This document shows, piece after piece, positions 12,595 through 24,580 of a stretch of DNA of 64,000 bases (the first letter of the stretch is position 1; each line of letters begins with the position of its first letter). Below the pieces are notes generated by a model, which saw only the letters and a program-made list of their open reading frames with translations, made no database searches and had not been told where the DNA came from. Location of the stretch: positions 21,778,201 to 21,842,200 of the forward strand of contig CM051028.1 in NCBI GenBank assembly GCA_027627225.1, given 5' to 3'. The stretch is from Congeria kusceri. Lineage: Eukaryota > Mollusca > Bivalvia > Myida > Dreissenidae. A program made the position numbers and the translations under genes.

Positions 12595-12852
12595 TTGAGG
12601 CGTGCCGTGGGAAAACCCGCCTTAATGCATGTGCCTAAAGTGTCGTCCCGGATTAGTCTGTGCAGTCCAAAGAGGCTAATCCAGACAGCACATTCCACCT
12701 ACAGTGGATTTATGTTTAGAAGAGACTACCTTGAAACAGAAAATACCATAAAAGCGGAAAGTGCTGTCCCCCAATAGCCTGTGCCGACTGCACAGGCGAA
12801 TCATGGACAACACTACGCACATGCATTAAGGCCGGATTTCCTACAACACGTC
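12595..12852. mobile_element. Double-hairpin short element, copy 1
   Basis: Starts gaggcgtgccgtgggaaaa and ends with the inverse (cctacaacacg). Each half carries its own dyad around gcctgtgc...gcacaggc. The middle is gtggatttatgtttagaaga and gaaacagaaaatacca. No protein. The family recurs at 13514, 46564, 47074, 53060 and in part at 47797 and 57600. The frames at 12490-12777 are repeat translation. Confidence 0.8.
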
Positions 12853-13513
12853 AGATTTTTACCCAATTCTTTTCCTTCACGTTTCACATGTTTTTTGCTT
12901 ATTTCACTTTTACATGAATTCAAAACAGAAACTTACATACCCGGGTATTCATTGTAATCGATTAAACTTATGCCTAAAGGTCAATCGGGTTAATTTGTTT
13001 GAGCTACATGTTAGTGGAACCAATTGCCAAAATAGCTAATGTCACATAAAATTTTTAATTGTTCAAAAATGAGGCAAGAATCGAACTGATATACTAAATA
13101 TCTTACTGGTAAAACATATATAGGCCTATTTCAAAAGGAACAATATATTTGCAGAATTGAAAAAAAAACATCTTCTAATTTTCAATATTACTAAAATTAT
13201 TTGGTAATGTGGAAATACCGACATCGCTTGTAGAATGCTAGACTAGCTATTTATTAACAATAAAATCATAAAACCATCAGAGATTCGGGTCATTTCAAGC
13301 AATGGACAATTTTACATGACCAGTACAATGTGCACATATTACAGGAAGCCTTTTATCCTAATTTTTTTCATTTTTTTAGTTTAGAGCCACAAAGCATACA
13401 GATACCATTTTGGAAAATATTTCTGTTATTTACCGGTATGTATAATTGTTTGCATCACTGGTTAAACTAACTTAGGACATAATGTCAATAATCCCATGCA
13501 TCCTTTCAACGAA

Positions 13514-13786
13514 CTATATGAGGGGCGTCGTGGGAAAACCGGTCATAATGCATGTACGTAAAGTGTCGTCCCGGATTAGCCTGTGCAGTCCGCAAAGGCT
13601 AATCCGGGATGGCACTTTCCGCTTGTATGGTATTTTCTGTTTCAAGGAAGTCTCTTCTAAACATAAATCCACTGTTGGCTGAAAGTGCCGTCCTGGATAA
13701 GCCTGTGCGGACTGCACAGGCTAATCCGGGATGACACTTTATGCACAGGCATTAAGTCCGGTTTTTCCACGATGCGGCTCATATGT
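13514..13786. mobile_element. Double-hairpin short element, copy 2
   Basis: Opens with tgaggggcgtcgtgggaaaa and closes with ttttccacgatgcggctcat. Internal dyads are cggattagcctgtgcagtcc with its inverse, and the central tggtattttctgtttcaagg. Same family as the copy at 12595; several antisense open frames here are only repeat. Confidence 0.85.
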
Positions 13787-14241
13787 AGTACATGTTTATT
13801 ATGTGTTTTGTTCTTAATTGTGTTACATTCCAGCACTGTGTACAGATGCATGGTCCTGGATTACTGCAGTTGTTCTTCAGAATACAATATACAGGTGGTG
13901 TTGGTAATTAACCTTCAACAAAGCACAGAAGTTGCAGGTAAGCTCCTACATGTATACGAATCTGCAATCATCAGCTGTATTTGTGACAACAGAAAGAATT
14001 GTGTACTGCCACTAAAATCATTTGAATGCTATGTAACACTCATTGTTGGTGCTGAACTATGTAAATAGTGAATTAAGAACAGTTTAACTACCACCACCTA
14101 ATATCAGTCTGTCTATAAATTTCTTAGCACTTCGAACATGGTTGAATGACCAATATGGCTCGGTATTAATTATTAATTTCAGTCTACATACAAAAGTATG
14201 CATCTTCTTTAAAATAATATACAACTACAATTCAAGTCAGT

Positions 14242-15649
14242 CAGTGTTTTTCCTCTTTATAAAGTCGGTACCGGAAAACGGTACCATTCCCAATCCGATT
14301 TTCTGACCATTTTTCCCAATTTGAAGTTAAAAAATTCCCAAATGTAAGAAAAAAATCCAAAAAGACCCTGAAAAGATCGACCATGTTCCTGTGTTTTACT
14401 TTTGTTTTACCCTAGCGTAAACCTCCACGCACAGCTGCAGGGCCTTCCCCATGCCATTTTAGCGCCCCGATGCCCGGGCGATTAAATTTTAACTTCGGAA
14501 CATATCCGGGGCGCCTAAAATTAGCGTTGCGCTTATAAACATCGCCCGGGCATGTGTATCTTATCAATTAATTAGCAGAGTTGTCTGCAGCAGACAGATA
14601 ATTGCTGCTGTGAAAGCTTATCTTTTATGTCACAATGGCCGTTTTTCACTCAAGAAACATGTACACTCACTCTATAAAGTCAGTAAATGATCAAAGTGAG
14701 TGTCACTTCATCAAAATTTTTAACAATTTACAGTTATTCCTAGGCAATCAATCACCGTGAAGCACCGCCCTGTAGGCGGAGTTTCAACCTGCAGTAAAAT
14801 GGATACAAGCCAATAGAAACGCTCAGTTTATCTTCGCTTTGGAATGACGTTATGACTGACCAATAGGCGCAGTTGGCATGTATCCACACACAAGTTACCT
14901 TATACGCGAGTCAAGCGTATTATCGACCTAAAAAGTAAATGAGCTTTTGTATTTTATAATATGCACACTTATTTATTTAATAAATTTCATAACTTTAAAA
15001 ATAAACTCCGAAAATTAACTGTAATATGAAATGGTAATCAGAAAAGCCTATATTTAGTGTTACTGCTCAGTGTTGTAGTTTCGTAAACACAAGCGGTCTT
15101 GTTTATGTATATATATATATATACCATGTAAAGCCCGTGTTTTTTGCAAAAGAGCGCGAAAGGTCTGCTGACAACCATGACGTCACGTGGAAAGCGTGCG
15201 TTTACTAACCATGTGCTTTCTCATTACAGGTCTTCAACATTTAACGCGCGTAGGCACGACGTGCACGGGGAAATTCACCCGCCGTATTTGCAAGAACAAA
15301 GCATGTATAATATACATGTATTTTAATCATGATTCTTACAATGACGCTTTTGCTTTTAAAAGGCTAGAGGTATACCGTTTAAACGGTGATGTTTCGTTTA
15401 TTTCAATTCGTTTAAACATTTACAAAAAATTGAAAACGTGTTAGCCTTAATTTTAAGAACTAAAACGCACCAGATAATGTAATATGACATAGGTCGCAAA
15501 AAAAATTTGACGTAGGGGCGTCTGTTTTTACATCTTTTTGACGTTTTTTAATGAAAGTGATAAAGTTCCCAATTTGGCTGAAAACGACGCTAATTTTCCC
15601 TATTTGACCGGTACCAGTACCATTCCCAAAGTGATGAGGAAAAACGCTG
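14242..15649. mobile_element. 1.4-kb inverted-repeat element (CAGTGTTTTTCCTC ends)
   Basis: The left end CAGTGTTTTTCCTC and the right end GAGGAAAAACGCTG are inverted repeats with one mismatch. Subterminal gtaccattcccaa occurs near both ends. hAT-like ends are possible, but no clean 8-bp target duplication is seen (only tcagt is shared). No transposase frame, so non-autonomous. Internal GC-rich sequence (gcccgggcgatt) differs from the surroundings. Confidence 0.65.
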
Positions 15650-15734
15650 TCAGTTTATAGGTAAAGGGTCTGAAAGAGTCAAACAACCAGGTCCATCAGT
15701 GTTACCAAATAAACATACAGATATTGTAAAGAAC

Positions 15735-16150
15735 CAGATGTGTCACAGACACGGATGCCTCCACGACACGTTTGGACACACACTAAGGGCGTGTTGCCAA
15801 CACTAATTTTTGCCTTAACAAATTTATTTTCATATATATTGTGTAGTGGAAAAAATTACAAAGGCCCATAATTCTGCCAAAAGTGGTCGCAGCCAAAATT
15901 CCTTCCTTTACGATCACCTAAATGTTAAGGTTCTTCAGCTGTGAAAGTTTGAGCGCAATCAACCAAGCAGTTAAAAGGAGTAGAGTCCACACAATTTTGG
16001 GAGGTATATATAGTTCTAAAGTGAAAAAGAGACAAAGGGCCATAATTCATGATAAATTGTTAACACTAGTTAAAATTAAGCTTATTCAAGAGCTTAGGCG
16101 AGTTTTTTTATTTCTTGCTTCCCGGACCTGCCGACCCAATGTTTGCTAAA
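15735..16150. repeat. Dispersed repeat (gatgtgtcacagacacggatgcc family)
   Basis: Begins atgtgtcacagacacggatg and continues through ccataattctgccaaaa, ttccttcctttacgatcacc and gctgtgaaagtttgagc. The same order recurs at 17795-18300, where the last block is doubled. Non-coding. Confidence 0.75.
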
Positions 16151-17161
16151 AAGCAAAAAAAAAATTGTAGAATGTACCCGATATCATAAAAAAATGACCT
16201 TGTGAAAAGGTTTCAATCTGTTACGGAATGCAAAAAATGTATATCGCTGCATGAATCATATGATCTGCTCTCTCTTATTTTATACATCATGCAACACTTC
16301 AAGTCAGAAGAAAATACTCAGTAAAACAAATTAAGATCTTAGAATAATTGTATTAAATACACATTTATAATTTTATATCAATATTATAATTAACAAATTG
16401 CATTGGTGTATATTGATTTTTTAATATAATATACTCAGTTAGTTTTCACTTGATGAAACATGCTGTTATACATATAATATGGCCAATGCCCAGCGATATC
16501 TGACATACTGTGTTCAAGTGTTATCATATTTTAACAGTAGTTTTTATATGACAAAGACTGCCTTTTAATGTTACTATCATTGGTATTAATGTCATGTTTA
16601 TCATGCAGTGATTAAGTTAATGTTGTGTAGTATGATTTTTGTAAGTAATAATGCTTTAAGATTTCCATTTGTGAAATTCTAGTCATTAATTTACTCAAGT
16701 CTGTATTGTTGGTTTTTATTTTTACTTTTATAATTTTTCCCTCCTCCAACTGGATACTTTTCCAAAAATGTCCGAGAACCAAGAAATAAAAAAACTCTGG
16801 CCTTACTATACATACCCTATCTGACAATATTTCAGGCAAACAAACAATACAACACTGACATTCAAAACTCATCTACTAAATTAACTACTTCTACTACCAT
16901 TCTCATCACAACACCATTTTTTTTATTATCAAGTAATATTATCAAGATTATATGTGAAGAATTTATAGCAAACTAATCCACACATATTTCAATAACTGGT
17001 ACTTGTTCTGCAACACAGGCCGTTCTCCACTGGATAGACTAAAACTCACGCGATACGAATGTAGCACATCATAACACCTCCCCAACAAACGTTCATGCCA
17101 ACAGAGCCTAGAGTGTGATTATACTGGAGTTAGCTGAATGCACAACGTAGCTTGTACTTAC

Positions 17162-17195
17162 CTTTCTCCTTCTTGCTTCCCCTTACTTGGTCTAC
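17162..17195 (-). CDS. PPM1A: PP2C phosphatase, proposed micro-exon 5
   Basis: Proposed 34-nt exon. The acceptor is tgttttcccaag, and the strong donor gtaagta follows at 17161. It enters in phase 0 from exon 4 and reads VDQVRGSKKEK plus one base, then joins the terminal exon in phase 1. It lies in the C-terminal region where PPM1A and PPM1B vary in length. Without it exon 4 would still splice in frame to the last exon, so it could be alternative or absent. Supported by splice signals and frame only. Confidence 0.4.
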
Positions 17196-18765
17196 CTTGG
17201 GAAAACAGTACACACATCAACAAAGAACTACACAAGGCACACACGTCCAAAGAAACAAAATGCAAGAGTAGGTTGGAGTTTTAGTTCTACTTGTTCAGTT
17301 TTATTTTAAGGAAAAAATATGCTTCAAGTGGCAAGTTTATAAATTCCCCAAAACTGTTAAAGCTTAGTAATTTGAAGATCTACATACAAACAACTGCTGT
17401 TTCAATAGAAAATTACTGGTGGGAGCTAAGTGGGAGGGTGATTGTGGCATATGCACAAATTTGAAATTTGTGCACATTTTTGTTCCGAGAACTCAAAACC
17501 AAAACAGCAAATTTGTGCAGTGTACAATTTCCTTCCTAGCACTAAAGACCAAATTAGCATCTCATTTTAATAACCTTTTTAAGAGGTGGGTATTCCCCTC
17601 ACAAAAACTCAAGGCCATAACAACAGTGCTTCAGAAAACAAGTTTGTGTAGAAAGTACATGTTTATGTTGATATATGTATGCTCAGTCCAAAATGTATGG
17701 GAATACATGTTCATTTAGTCGGAAGTAATACACAAAAGTCTGAAAATGGTTAGCTTAAAAATGCAAATGAAATAATGAAGTACACATTTCAAGAAGATGT
17801 GTCACAGACACGGATGCCCCCACGATGCATGTTTGGACACAGACAAAGAGCGTGTTGCCAATACTAATTTTTGCCCTCACAAATTTATTGCCATGTAAAT
17901 TCTATTAGAAATTCTATCTAGTAGAAAAAAAGACAAAGGACCATAATTCTGCCAAAATTAGTTGCAGCCACAATTCCTTCCTCTACTATCACACAATATG
18001 GTTGTTCAGCTGTGAAAGTTTGAGCGAAATCCACCCAGCCGTTAAAGAGGAGTTGAGTCCACAAAATTTCAGGAAGTATATATAGCGGAAAAAATGTCAA
18101 AGGGCCACAATTCAGCCAAAATTGGTCGCAGCAAAATTCCTTCCTTTACGATCACCTACACATTAAGGTTGTTCATCTGTGAAAGTTTGAGCAAAATCCG
18201 CCCAGCCGTTAAAGAAGTTGAGTCCACAATATTTCTGGATATACATACGGATGGACGGACAAGTGCAAAGGTTAAAGCCTCCCACTTTGTGGGGGCATAA
18301 AGATGTTCAATAAGGATTTTCTATGCATCCACACTTTTAAGTCAGATAGCATTTATGCCTTTTACGGGCCTGATTTTCATATGCATTTGTACGCAGAAAT
18401 TTGAAATTTTGTGCAATGTATACCCCGATTTTAAATACTGTGCACATAATGTGATTTTCCATGCGCAAGTTACGCGGATTATACAATGTAGCTTTAACAG
18501 TGATAGAAAGTGGAATATAACGTCCTGGGCAAATTCACAGTGTAATGGTTGTTTTACTTCCTTTCAGTGTTGCTTCAAGATGTTTGTTTCAATTTTCGAA
18601 GTAAATTGTGTTAAACGGCTGTTTAAAATGGATTTAGATTATGACCAATTTAAAGGAAATGTTTCATTCTTTCTACATTAGCAAAATACATGCGAAATGA
18701 TTATAACTGAAAGCACAACCACCACTAGTCACACTTTCCCAATGAAATGAGATAAGCATACTTAC
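17196..18765 (-). other. Intron 4 of the phosphatase gene
   Basis: Contains the dispersed repeat at 17795-18300. The remainder is AT-rich; the plus-strand frame at 18355-18681 has no recognisable domain. Confidence 0.45.
17795..18300. repeat. Dispersed repeat, second copy with doubled core
   Basis: Same family as 15735-16150, starting agatgtgtcacagacacgga. The block from agggccacaattcagccaaa to gtgaaagtttgagcaaaatc is present twice, giving an internal tandem unit of about 150 bp. It ends near cactttgtgggggcataaag. Confidence 0.75.
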
Positions 18766-18823
18766 ATTATCTTCTGGCTTCGGTGGCCGTAATTTATATA
18801 AAATAGCTTCCACTGTAGATCGT
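18766..18823 (-). CDS. PPM1A: PP2C phosphatase, exon 4
   Basis: 58-nt exon flanked by ctgtttcag at the acceptor and gtaagt at the donor (18765). With two bases carried from exon 3 it reads K-RSTVEAILYKLRPPKPEDN. This aligns with the C-terminal helix of human PPM1A (RNVIEAVYNRLNPYKNDD). It leaves in phase 0. The match in position, length and the E-A-(V/I)-x-x-x-L-x-P pattern makes this exon firm. Confidence 0.88.
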
Positions 18824-19344
18824 CTGAAACAGATGCAATCCATGTATAAGAACATTTGTAATTATTAATAATAAGACTTGTGGCTGTTAGTGACGACTGA
18901 TCCAACAAAAGTTTTTGACAGAAAGTGTGACTAACTGATGACACTTAGGTTATAAGATGGAATTAACTACAGTTGCTTATTAAATAAATATTTATAGGAC
19001 TTAAATTCTGCATTTATTTTCAATGCTGTATCAATACCCAGTTATACTGGGAATATTTGTCTTCTCCTTTTAGTATAAATCTTCTCGCTGGAGATAATAT
19101 CTATCTACTGCTTAAATGGATCTTTATGAAGAGTTTTACTTCATGTGTGACAATATATCCAAAATGTATATTTCTTTAATGTATTAGAATTAAAGTATCT
19201 AAGAAATTCAATAAACAAGAAATAAGGTCTTTTTATAAACACATTTATAAACAATTCTTTATAAAGATTTGGTGGATCATTGAAAATATTGCATCTAATG
19301 GGCAAAATTACTGAGAAAACAACATATTTTATGACATACAGATT

Positions 19345-19430
19345 ATGGCTGTTCCAGGAAAAAATGTGATGGGGGGGTGGTGGGGAGGGGCAGAACGCCA
19401 ATCCAACAATGGGGTACCATACCACCTAGA
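19345..19430 (+). repeat. 'ggctgttccaggaaaaaa' repeat, forward copy
   Basis: Reads ggctgttccaggaaaaaatg, then a G-run and cagaacgcc. An inverted copy of this order lies at 21416-21535. Either the two ends of a 2.2-kb element or two separate short elements in opposite orientation. Confidence 0.55.
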
Positions 19431-21415
19431 CAACTTTTTTTTTTCAACCCCCAACCAACAGAATTGGAAAAAGTCAGATACCCCCCAGCACCACATTAGT
19501 ATTAGGCTTTACAGCCACCACCAATGCAATTAAAATTATTAATATGTAGCTCTTTTATTCTTATACGACAGAGGTAGAATTTTTTTTGTCTGCCCTCATT
19601 CAATTTGATTCATTCAAACGTGTATGTTAGTCCGAATTACAGATATATCAGTCGCAAAGTCACAACGTATGAGGCATGTTCAATATGTTAATGTGGGAAA
19701 ACAGATATTGCCAATCCATGGGTCCGCGCCAGAACAAACCTGAATTAGGGCGATAGTACTTGACCGGTATGAAGATCATCGTAATATATTTTCTTTATGT
19801 GACTACTTCGATTTTTGAAGCAAAATTTGAGGTAAAAAAACTGGAAACAATTTACAGCTGTTGTTTGTTAATGTCTGTTGATGTTATTTTTACCAAATTT
19901 TGTCCATGTTTTTTGCTGTTGTTGTTCTGGAATATTGTACTAAATATTCTTTCATAAAAAAACGTCATCAGTGTAAATTCAGATACGCATACATAATTAC
20001 CTTGTGCATAAAGCGCATATTCATCCAAATTGAATGCAAATATTCATGTTAATATTCAGTACGTTTTATACCGTAACACAATTCCATTTTTATTTCAATA
20101 AGTGTATATTTTGTCACTCCCATTTAAATCTCTAATTTACCCCACCAACAAAACAACAGTTACTGTCTTTTTTTCACACCCATAACATTTCCTCTAGAAA
20201 TGTAATTCATGAATGCTCTATTGACAGTGCTTGCATTGTTCAGGTACAGTGCACGTCATGCATACGTGCGTCAAATGTTAAAGACCTTCTGCATAGAGCA
20301 TTATTTACTGTGGTAATTGCTTAATGTTGTATAGTTACCAAAGAGGTGTGAGTAATACACACACAGGTGTTAAGTTTTCAGTAGAAGGAACCGTGACAGG
20401 TTAAATACATTTCATACTGCTTTATAACGAATATAATAGTCAAATCCAAAATGCCTATCTGAATTTTACTGTTCATGTGACGTAAATACAAATTATATAT
20501 AAAGTTAAAATACACATATACATTTTGAAAATCCTTTGTTCTGCAAGAAAAGCGCACGAAAATTATGCTGGCATGCACAACGTCACGTCATCAGTATGGA
20601 AAGCGTCGGTGTATTGATTGCCATTTAAAAAAATGTGTAGTGCAGATAACTGAGAGATCTTTACTTTTGAATACAAATTTCGTAGCGCATATCATCAAAA
20701 TTAGGTATCTGTATGGTGAACATATGCAGTAAACATTTCCTCTAGAACAATAAAAAACAAAACAGCCGAATAGACAACGTAATTGTCGTTCAGATAGGTC
20801 AGTATTGAACTATGACATGAAGTTACTGTACACACCCTCCACGTGATGACTAACAGCAATTAGCGACAGCAGATTATATGACCACCATTCAGCGAAAGCG
20901 TGACAATACACCGCTGTTTCCGTTATCATTACTGCTCCTCTTTGACACGCGGCTAGCTGGCATTGTTGTCATAAGGACCAATTAAGGGATTAGCGATAAG
21001 AAGTAAATTGTTGGCCCAATGCAACTTTTATTGCACACTAGCATCTATTTTTGTGATTTACCGGGACAAAATGCATCTGAACGGGACGCCGGGACAAAAC
21101 TCGCAAAAGCGGGACAAGCCCGGTGAGACCGGGACGTACGACAAGTCGCATGCATACTGAAAATGACTGTTACCGTGTATAAGGTGCACCAAATTTTCAT
21201 AGCAAATTTTAGGGTAAAATTGTGCGCGTAATACATGGTCTTTTACGGCATGTTTTCGTACCACATAAAATAATTAAATAATTCGCACTTCGTAATAATA
21301 AGCCCCGACTGCCGGCTGTTTTATGAGTTTCAATTCGAAAAGATCGGTCTTTGTGACAAAATAACCCCCTAACAACACAATTACAATGTTTTATAAACCC
21401 CATACAACACAATTA

Positions 21416-21535
21416 TAGTTGAAAAAATACCCCTAGCCAACACAATTTTATCCCCTCTATCACCCCCCAACAAACCGATTTTTATTACATCGGCGTTCCG
21501 CCACCCCATCAACTTTTTTCCTGGAACAGCCCTTA
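21416..21535 (-). repeat. 'ggctgttccaggaaaaaa' repeat, inverted copy
   Basis: The reverse complement reads gggctgttccaggaaaaaag and then ggggtggcggaacgcc, matching 19345-19390. Confidence 0.55.
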
Positions 21536-21872
21536 GAAAGGGGGCACGGATAAGGTTGGATCTAGGGTACCGGGGTTAATTACTGGGAACATATTTTGCA
21601 AAGTACAGATCAGTGTTTAGTCTGGGCTGGAGTGTTAAGTTAATGTGCGGGGCTTTTTTCACCTCTTCGGAATGGCGCCCTTTGCCCTCATTTTGGAGAA
21701 AAACAAACACCTAGTTTTTGCATTTTGGGGAAAAAAATTCCTAGCAGAGGAATGAAAAATCCTCGGGTAAAATCAGTTTTAAGGAAAAACTGCATGATTT
21801 GAAAGAATTTTCTGAGGGGAAGACGCCCCTCTGTAGAAGGAAAAAAAGCCTTGGTGTGGATCTGGGTCATAC

Positions 21873-21975
21873 TTGGAGCTGAGTCCGCCTCCGGGAGGCA
21901 ATCCCTCCATATCTCCGAGCACATGCATCAGGTAGGGGAGGTCTGCTTCCATTGACGTGTCAGACTCTAGGGTCT
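21873..21975 (-). CDS. PPM1A: PP2C phosphatase, exon 3
   Basis: 103-nt exon. The acceptor is a (gt)n tract followed by ttcag at 21976; the donor gtatga follows at 21872. It reads (E)TLESDTSMEADLPYLMH, then VLGDMEGLPPGGGLSS plus two bases. This matches the PPM1A/B region after the catalytic core (VPDLVHVMRTL...IPSLPPGGELASK), which forms the C-terminal helical extension of PP2C-alpha. Phase 1 in, phase 2 out, consistent with both neighbours. The acidic ESDTSMEAD stretch has no counterpart in the human sequence that I recall. Confidence 0.88.
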
Positions 21976-23293
21976 CTGAAACACACACACAACAACAGTT
22001 TAACATATTTTACATTACAGCAGAACTTCGTCAACTCAAACTTGCCCAAGTCGAAGTTCATGATATGTTAAAGTGGTTTTCTATCACAATTAGTTGATTC
22101 ACACTTTGGTACCTGTGGAGAGATATACCGTAAATGTCCTCGTTGACGCCCATGCCCTAATAGACGAGCATAGGGTATTTTTTGGTCCAGGAATATTAAC
22201 GAAAAATTAAAATTAATTTCAATAGAAACAATTAAATAGACCACCATATTTATGTATCCAGAACTGCCTGTATATAAATAAACATATGCCCCACTATACG
22301 GGTTACACGCAACCATATATGACGCAAGTGAATGGGACCACAAAAATTTATTACGATATTATGAATATATATTATAAGAACATGTAATAACAGTTTGCGC
22401 ACGCAAAGCAAGTTTCACGCTTCCCACGTGGAGGTTTCAACAACAAGCGCTGTCAAAAGCAGTCAACCAGAATAATTTAGACTGTACCATTGTGCATTAT
22501 GTCGTGCGAGTGAGCTTGTCGTGTCGATCGACAATATTAATTTAGACAGTACCATCGTGAATGTTCTCATGCAGACAAAGCCCATCGGCCGTATTTAGAC
22601 TGTACCCATGTGTATTACGTCATTGGAAAGTGCGCATACATGAATACTTGATTTCTGGATAATGGCAGAATTAACAAAAAATGGCTCCATTTAAACGCGC
22701 AGGGGTCTTAAAATGACACGCGCCCTGCGCGTCAAAAAGGACATTTACGGTAGACGGCCATGCTGCAAGATTGGCGCACAAGGCTGAAGCACCCTGAAAC
22801 ACTTATTTTGTCAAGTTTAGGATCATTTGTCTACATTTCAATATAGGTATATAAGATTGCTATTTTAGTATGATTTATCAATCACTTGGACCCCAATACT
22901 GGTTAAGTCACTGTATTCAGGTATGTCAAACTTTGGATATGTAAATTTGTGTGATGTGTTAAGAAGTGTTTTAGACATCCCTGTCACGACTATTTGTACA
23001 ACTTATTAAATAACTAGAAAAAAATTGGGATAATAAACAAGACAAAATCTGTCAGACATGTCTGTCAGAATCTGTGTGTTGCTGACAAAATTCATAACAC
23101 ACCTTCCTCATACAGATTTTATGTTACTTTGGCTTATGTTAATAAATATTTGATGTGTTACTGTTCAACTAAATAATTACATTATAATCATTTATTAACA
23201 GTGTATGCCATGTTTTGAATATGTGGTATGTGGTATACGTGTTACAAATCATGGTGTCCGACAGATGATTGAGAGATTTTGCGTACTTCTTAC
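21976..23293 (-). other. Intron 2 of the phosphatase gene, with a MITE
   Basis: Non-coding; contains the inverted-repeat element at 22126-22752. The frame at 22068-22343 overlaps this element and has no recognisable domain. Confidence 0.5.
22126..22752. mobile_element. 627-bp inverted-repeat element (TACCGTAAATGTCC ends)
   Basis: The left end is taccgtaaatgtcctcgttg and the right end is the inverse (aaggacatttacggta); the match covers about 20 bp, and TA at both borders suggests a TA target site. No coding capacity: a MITE. Confidence 0.75.
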
Positions 23294-23411
23294 CTTTAAT
23301 TTTAGCTTCTATTCTTGCATCTAATTCCGCTTCTTTTTTAATAGCTTCTTCCGAGGGCTTTGGTGCACCTTGGAACGTTACTATTACAATGCTCATATTA
23401 TCACGGCTACC
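23294..23411 (-). CDS. PPM1A: PP2C phosphatase, exon 2
   Basis: 118-nt exon with acceptor catccag at 23412 and donor gtaaga after 23294. It begins GSRDNMSIVIVTFQGAP and continues PSEEAIKKEAELDARIEA. GSRDN is the conserved PP2C motif whose aspartate binds metal at the active site, and the following strand and helix match human PPM1A (GSRDNMSVILICF...VKKEAELD). Phase 0 in and phase 1 out. The frame continues past the donor into intron sequence, but the splice site and the match of the next exon decide the end. Confidence 0.93.
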
Positions 23412-23734
23412 CTGGATGTAAACAATAGTGGATCATGTAGTTATAGGTAAAACACATTCAAAGTTCATATATGTTTATAGCACTAGTCCTCAGAAGAGTA
23501 TTCAACTTAAAGCTCAAATAGTAAAGCAAATAATCCTCACATTTTCCAAGATAACAAACTTTACAATAAAAATATTAGTTATATGACATGCACAATTCAT
23601 GTAAAATTTTGAATAGTCTGTGGCCTGGCATGCTGACAAGCTTACTCATATATATGGGATCAGAACTTCTAAAATTCGTAATTACCTAGTACTTTATAGA
23701 ATTTAATATTTTACACACAAGATAGCATCATTAC

Positions 23735-24580
23735 CTTATATAAACATGTATCAATGACTTGATTACAAATACTTTCCATGCTGCCCGTAATTTGCAGTCG
23801 ATTTCGCACAAAGTCACAAAGTTCTTCGTTAGACATTACATCCCAGATTCCGTCACACGCAAGTACTAGGAACTCATCGCCATTATCTCTGTCCTGTACA
23901 AATATTTCTGGCTCAGGTGACACAAGCTGTTCACATGGACCCATGCCTTCTACATTTTTATATTCAAAGTCTCCGAGGGCACGTGATACAGCCAGAGATC
24001 CATTAACTCTCTGAATCATCACACTACCACCAGCTTTTTGAATTCGCTCTTTCTCGCCAGGGTTGATGGGCTTGTGATCTGTGGTAGAGAACGCACACCT
24101 GCTACTTCTGCACAGAACTGCCCTGGAATCGCCGCAATTTGCAAAGAATATATGTGTTGGTGATATAATCACAGCTACAGCTGTTGACCCACTTTTATCT
24201 TGACCACTTAGGACTTCCGGCATGGCACGTAACTTATCATCCATGGCTAAAAATCCAGTCTTAATAGCTGACTGAATGGCTTCAATCGACGGCTGCGTTT
24301 CAGTGCCTGATTCTACATCCATGGAACGTGGGAATTCACCAGAGATGATATGTTCGAGTAATTGCTCTGCGCAAACGGCAGATGCTTTAGCACCAGCATG
24401 GCCATCAAACACTGCAAAGAAGGACCAGTCCTTGAGACTGGGAAGCCCGATGACTGCAGTATGAGCATCCTCCATCTCTACCCGCCAGCCCTGCATGCTG
24501 GCCAGGCCGTAGCGCAGCCCGTTCCCCACACCTCCCTCATTGTGCTTGTCTGTCTTTGGTTTGTCTAAAAATGCTCCCAT
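23735..24580 (-). CDS. PPM1A: PPM1A/PPM1B-type protein phosphatase 2C, exon 1 (catalytic core)
   Basis: Metal-dependent serine/threonine phosphatase of the PP2C family. Human PPM1A and PPM1B dephosphorylate stress-kinase, TGF-beta (SMAD) and NF-kB pathway proteins in cytosol and nucleus. This exon gives residues 1-282. MGAFLDKPK is the family's typical start, with the N-myristoylation glycine at position 2. [10 protein letters not shown] holds R33, E37 and D38; FDGHAG holds D59; [33 protein letters not shown] and [19 protein letters not shown] are the usual PP2C motifs, the last with a metal-binding aspartate. The donor follows CLYK at 23734. The six exons together give 394 residues, close to 382 in human PPM1A. 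Just upstream, ttaacag at 24584 looks like an acceptor, so a 5' untranslated exon lies further upstream. PPM1A and PPM1B cannot be separated: this may be the single invertebrate ancestor. Confidence 0.97.

Larger units (their letters stand above)
12019..17161 (-). other. Putative intron 5 of the phosphatase gene, repeat-filled
   Basis: No exon-like sequence seen. It holds two double-hairpin elements (12595-12852 and 13514-13786), a 1.4-kb inverted-repeat element (14242-15649), a short (ta)n run near 15107-15124 and a dispersed repeat at 15735-16150. The region 16150-17150 is plain AT-rich sequence. Confidence 0.4.
18824..21872 (-). other. Intron 3 of the phosphatase gene
   Basis: No exon seen. 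Two inverted copies of a short element lie at 19345-19430 and 21416-21535. The rest is AT-rich, with a GC-richer patch near 21060-21140 (gccgggacaaaac repeats). Confidence 0.45.

Noticed and set aside
12490..14068. Proteins with SSRISLCSPHRLIQDGTF-type segments on both strands, also at 46562, 47144 and 53109
   Set aside because: These are the double-hairpin elements read in various frames.
23778..24568. Plus-strand frames of 62-78 residues
   Set aside because: Antisense shadows of the phosphatase catalytic exon.
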